A stretch of DNA of 64,000 nucleotides from Prostheceraeus crozeri (Eukaryota; Platyhelminthes; Polycladida; Euryleptidae), in contig CAJQUW010001043.1 in assembly GCA_907163375.1 (NCBI GenBank), positions 914,501 through 978,500 on the forward strand, written 5' to 3'. The position numbers and the translations under genes were made by a program. The number at the start of each line of letters is the position of its first letter. The stretch's first letter is position 1. The notes beneath the pieces were generated by a model. That model did not search any database, was not told the DNA's origin, and saw only the letters and a program-made list of their open reading frames with translations. This document shows positions 59,280 to 64,000 of the stretch, piece by piece.

Positions 59280-62200
59280 TGGTAGTAGTGGACAAGTGGA
59301 AAGTGGATAATGGAGGTCAACAATAGAACTTTCTAGTAAACACTCTACTACTGCGAGAAAAATCAAACTATGCACACTCTACCTAAGACTGCAAACGGAA
59401 AATAGAATTTCTCCACTTGAATTTGTTATCGCCAGTTTCTTAATCCGCCGGCAATACTTCATGGAATCCAGCATTTCTTCATTTGTCGACATCCACAATG
59501 ACATGAGTAGAATTACAATACTTCGACCACTACTTCACCTACCGATTAAGGTATATAAAACATAATACTTCCTCCGTCAGTCATGAGCAGGTACTCGTCT
59601 AGTTGTGTTTCGACCCCTGACCTGAACACTCAAACCCAGACGAGTGGGGTTCCACACATAGTTGATGACAAAATGTTCAATAGGTGATGATATGTCTGCA
59701 AAGATATATGAAAAAGATAAGTCAGACATCATGCAAATGTTGCGTTTCCACATGTAAAGTCAGTAAGCCAGTGGATATTTCACCGGATGAGTCTGTCCAT
59801 TATTCTTCATTCTTCTATTGCCGACCTCATGTTTCGTAGCTTTAGAGGTCTCCAAATAACTCAATAGGCCTATAGCAAGAAATAAACATCAGTATGTCTT
59901 GAAAGTTGATATGTTTTTCTTCGTCTGCTAAGTTGTTTTGAAAAACTTAGTAACCCTTATAGCAAGGCAAACGCATTTCCCATCTTTAAGCGATTTTTTG
60001 TAGATAATTTGTTTTTTCCTGCCTTGCTTATCTACCTATGCAGCAGTCAATGTCAACGGTTCAGCTGATCTGCCGGTGCATTAGCCGCAAGACCAAAATT
60101 GCATCAGACCAGGCGTAGTAATGGTCACTCCCATATGCAATCTGTACTTAGAGCGCACTGGAGTTTTCATTTTTAGATTCTTCCGAATTTCGAGTGCGCC
60201 AGATGTATGATGTTTTATAGCATAAATGAAAAAATTGCGCCGAAGACGAGGCAATGCGCACCGAAACCAGAACCAGGCGCGACGAGGCTAGAGCCGAGCG
60301 CGCCAGATACAACGTTACTTGCGCGACAGACGTGTGATCTATTTCTAGAATTTCATAAACCAAGCACCCGCCACTGCACCAAAGTCGGCCACAGTAAGTT
60401 CGGTGAATCCCTGCATAGATCACAGTTCGGTGGCCACTGCCATTTTGAAAAGCCCAAATAGGTGCATACTCAACCTAAAGCGCGAGTTACAGATAGGATT
60501 TGTTTTCAACAACTTTCTCGTATCTTTATTCCTTTTCAAATTTATAATCGGAGGCCCATTCCACATTTTGTTGAACAGATAATAACAAGAGTGAGTAGCA
60601 AGCTAAGAAGTAGCTACAATTAAGCCTAAAAAACGACGCTGGGGGCCCAGTTACCACATTATCATTCCTACGATTTTATTTAAAAAATGATTTTTTTCCA
60701 ATTTTATTTGATCAAAAATATTTGATTTAGACCAGAATTCTCCTGAGAAAACAAAGAATTCTTCAAAATTTGCCATCTATCAGCATCATGTCGGTCTTCA
60801 TGCATCTGGAGTTCGAATCTCCAGTCTCAGTGTAACAGAGATTTTGGAAGATGCAAAAGCTGACAGACTTAGCTATCATCAAAACATGTATACAGATGTG
60901 TTCAGTGTTTTACAGAAATTTGAAAGTATAAGTTTGTCTTTAAAAATTTATATAACATATTAATTATAAATAACATATAATAACATATTAATTTGCAAAA
61001 CATATTAATATGAAAGACCAGCGCACGCTTGAATCGTATCTTAACAACGGCTATTTGCTGCACTGATGTCCAAGTAGGCGAAAACAAAATACCACAGAAA
61101 ATTCTATTCTTGCGACTTATCACTATCATACACATGCATGTCTGCAGAAACAAGCTGAAATTTAAGATTGCCATTTTGGTTGGATTAATTCCCCGCTTGT
61201 CGCTGTGTAGATCCAGAGTCAGCGTTTGCATCAGAACTCCTGCATCACCAGAGTGGAGTTTTTCAACTCCGATGCAAATGCACTGACCTCCATATGCAAC
61301 ACACAGCAAAATCAGAATCAGTATAATTTTTAATCAAATTTTTATCTAAAGCAACACATGTTAGTCACATCTACTAACAAAGTTATAAAATGCCTATACA
61401 CCATGTTCAATAATCTAGGTGTAGCGTAGGCTAGTCTAGACAACCTAACAATATTGTATCAATTTATTGATTAGTCGCATTCAGTTAATACAAATAGACT
61501 TGGGTGAGATATTTACATATGCACATTGAAGATGCGCTTTGATGATGTAGGCTTAACTCCGTGAAATCTTATTTCATATTTTAATCCTTGCATTGTGAGA
61601 CATGCATATTATTATATGTATATGGACATGAAATGTATTAAAAGTTCTGATATTTGAATCACTCCTTGCTCCAATCATTTTCAAAAACAGCAAACCCAGT
61701 CAAAATCATCTTTACAAACGACTATGTCTGTTAAGTTGAAACTTGTGTTTTAGGCATTTTTGAATCAGCAGATTTTAGCTTATTCTAGGTTCAGTAAAAA
61801 CTGAAAATTTTCATGCAAAAGTGAGTCAGAAATTAACTAGATTCATAGACTAATTTACTGCGGTTTTAATTCAACTTAAAACAAGCTGAAGGACAGTAGG
61901 ACCAAGTTAGAGATAGTCGATCCTGAGATTTTTGCCTATTAATTGGATAGGGAGTTCGACAGCTTTCATGTGATGTATTTAGAAAGTGAGGAGAACCAAG
62001 CTGCTCTAGTTCATCTAACACTTGATTTTCCAAGTAATTAAATACCTTCAGTGTTCGACTGCAGTAATGACATATTTCTTGTATTTATATTTTTATGATA
62101 CGTATAGCAATACTATAGCTGAACTTACCTACTTAAGAGTTCTTACTAGTCTACTAAAGTAGACCTACTTTAGATAATTCAAGTTCATGATAGACCATTT

Positions 62201-63660
62201 TAGACCACGAAATCTCAATACCCGCGACTTCAGAAATTCGGAATCTCATAATGAGTACTCCGTTAATGAATACCGGTGCTCCGTACGATGCACGTGCCCA
62301 TCATGCTCAGATGTATCGTAGCATCCGTGAGTCCAGAGTTCCGCCCGAGTGACATCGTAGCATCTCAAAGAGAAAAGAGAGAGAGAGAGTGCTTAGTTTT
62401 GCTTGAGAAACTCGTCATTGATGTTTTGAGGTTCCGGGTAGGGCCTTCACACATATTATATTACAATTACATTTCGGTTGTACTTTAACATATGCTTTGG
62501 TGTAACGTTTTGCAATTTTTAGCGCACCGAACGGTTTATCGGTGCGAGAAGGAGAGGCAAGCGCATAGCCTTCACATGAATCATTCCAAAACAGTATACC
62601 CATATAATGGACCTATAATAGAAATAAAATAGCACAATCAGCTTGGAATTTTGGTTGACCATTAAGATGAAAGCTATCGCTCTCATGAATTGGCATCATT
62701 AATATCTATTATATTTTATACAAGTAGTTCATTCTCTATTTTTTCATTCAGTGCACGAATTAAGTAGCAATTCTGTGAATTGTACATGTACAATTACATA
62801 AATGCCGATTATTGTTTTTAGTAGTGGGCATGCATTAGCATGGCCTCGGGAAATCCAGGGTGATAGCGGAATATTTCCCGGAACTAGATTTTTCATTTGG
62901 GTGGCAATCCTGAATTCATTTCATTTTTTTCAGCTTATATTTTTTCATTAGTATTCTTGTTACCTCTGGTCCATTTAAAAATTATCAGACAGCAACAGTG
63001 AACCTACTGTCTAGTGTGAGGCGTTCTGCATTTCAGAAAGCGTGAATTGCAAGCTGTTAAATTATCAGGAATCCTTGACATGAATTTGCAAGCACACTGA
63101 CAAGTGGGTAAGTGACCAAGCAACGCCGAGTCATTTCAGATAATCACAAAATCTCAAAAGAAGTAGTCAAAAGAGTGGCTGTGGTTATAACACCGGATGG
63201 GCCGGTAAAAATAGCTCATTTTCTAGATAAAAGAGACTCCGAAACACCCAAGTTATGAAAAATCATTTAACCGCTTCATTATTTGATGTGGATGATTTCT
63301 ACTTTATATTTACGAGTTTGATTCTTATGAGAAATGATTAAATTTCCAAGAAGAACCAAAAGGGACGAAGCAAAACCAAGCAAAGTTTAAGCAAGAAAAA
63401 GCAAGAAGTCAATACTGGCACTCAGCAATCTTTATACTCCGTTATGCTTATCTTGTCATATACCTGATTGCAGTAGCCAAGTAAGTCACGAAAATACTCG
63501 GAGGAAAGTTGCACCTAAAATAAACTTTGCAATTATGCGAGCAAGACAGAACACAAAAACCGCTGGTGTCCGATTTAATCATGCATAATCAATATCTCGT
63601 GGATTATTTTGAAGAATTGGTTAAATCGCAGTTCCAAGAACTGACGAAAACTTGAGTTGG
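59280..63660. other. No gene seen
   Basis: A patch near 60180-60440 is richer in CG and GCGC, but the frames there are not convincing. A GA run (GAGAGAGAGAGAG) lies at 62376-62390. No repeat family is recognised. Confidence 0.4.
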
Positions 63661-63667
63661 CGGACAG

Positions 63668-63979
63668 CTAATTTGATGATTCAAAACAAAAATCAGAATT
63701 AAAGCCTCTCTTGGTCGACCAAATGACCTTGCCACGAATTTTGATGAAGCAGATAGGAGCTGTCCGGTCTAGACCTAGTTGTTGTTGTTCGAGGTCTATG
63801 ATTAGGCCTGTGAATCCACCCATTTCCCAGATTCTTGTCGCAAGACAAGAATATACATATATTCCATAGAAATCCGACACGCAGAAATAGAAGTTATCTA
63901 ACAATATACTTCCATAAATAGATTGAACCTCTAGGACTAGAACGGACACAAGCATTGATAACATTACTGCGTCGATCAT
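63668..63979 (-). other. Unrecognised 103-codon frame with signal-like start
   Basis: It starts MIDAVMLSMLVSVLVLEVQS, which resembles a signal peptide or membrane anchor, and stays open to the stop at 63668. The remainder (WEMGGFTGLIIDLEQQQLGL, then TAPICFIKIRGKVIW) matches nothing I know. It could be an exon or chance. Confidence 0.2.
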
Positions 63980-64000
63980 GGATATGTGTTGTCATAGAGT

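Noticed and set aside
60149-60461. GC-richer patch with two opposed ~85-90 codon frames
   Set aside because: Opposed frames of equal quality, no splice sites and no domain.
60801-60825. GGAGTTCGAATCTCC, a perfect tRNA T-arm-like stem
   Set aside because: No box A, acceptor or anticodon arm at the right distance on either strand; isolated match only.
1-64000. CRISPR arrays, rRNA operons, bacterial operons, LTR retrotransposons and Polintons
   Set aside because: No regular spaced repeats, no rRNA stretches, no paired LTRs and no capsid-, integrase- or protein-primed polymerase-like frames were seen.

Overview
The window is AT-rich animal (metazoan) DNA, most likely from an invertebrate. It holds one clear host gene with a classical intron-exon structure, tRNA-derived SINEs, single-ORF LINEs, Penelope-like fragments and many cut-and-paste transposon remnants. 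No prokaryotic operon structure, rRNA or CRISPR array is visible. Most of the sequence is intron or intergenic DNA with no recognisable coding content. The species cannot be named from the sequence alone. || Host gene: phosphoglycerate kinase (PGK) lies on the minus strand. Its start codon is at 38653-38655, and eight exons run down to 23559 with consensus splice sites and unbroken phase. They encode 310 residues, about three quarters of the usual ~415. The last ~105 residues, which carry the nucleotide-binding end of the C-terminal lobe, were not found below 23559, so intron 8 would have to be at least 23.5 kb. Everything from 1 to 23558 may therefore be intronic. || Region 1-6.6 kb: Penelope-like fragments with two SINEs between them, a 2.1-kb inverted-repeat-bounded element that contains a collapsed piggyBac copy, another SINE, and AGGTGATTCACCT-type repeats. 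Region 10.7-17.6 kb: a candidate small exon, a LINE tail, a decayed Tc1/mariner-type transposase gene, a nearly full-length copy of a recurrent uncharacterised zinc-binding invertebrate protein (two in-frame stops), and a small hAT-like MITE with TTAGGG-like filler. Region 19.4-22.2 kb: a SINE and a LINE tail. Region 23.5-38.7 kb: the PGK exons. Intron 6 holds a TA-flanked element with phased ~21-bp end repeats, a foldback MITE and a tRNA-like sequence. Intron 3 holds a LINE whose 965-residue endonuclease/reverse transcriptase frame is intact. Region 38.7-64 kb: palindromes, an 82-bp tandem duplication, a 140-bp hairpin element, a deleted hAT element with perfect 8-bp target duplications nested in a larger candidate element, a Penelope-like copy with inverted arms, and otherwise unremarkable DNA. 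|| The strongest candidates for something undescribed are the zinc-binding protein family at 15.4-17.1 kb, the phased end-repeat architecture at 26.1-27.3 kb, and the palindrome array at the end of the piggyBac copy.
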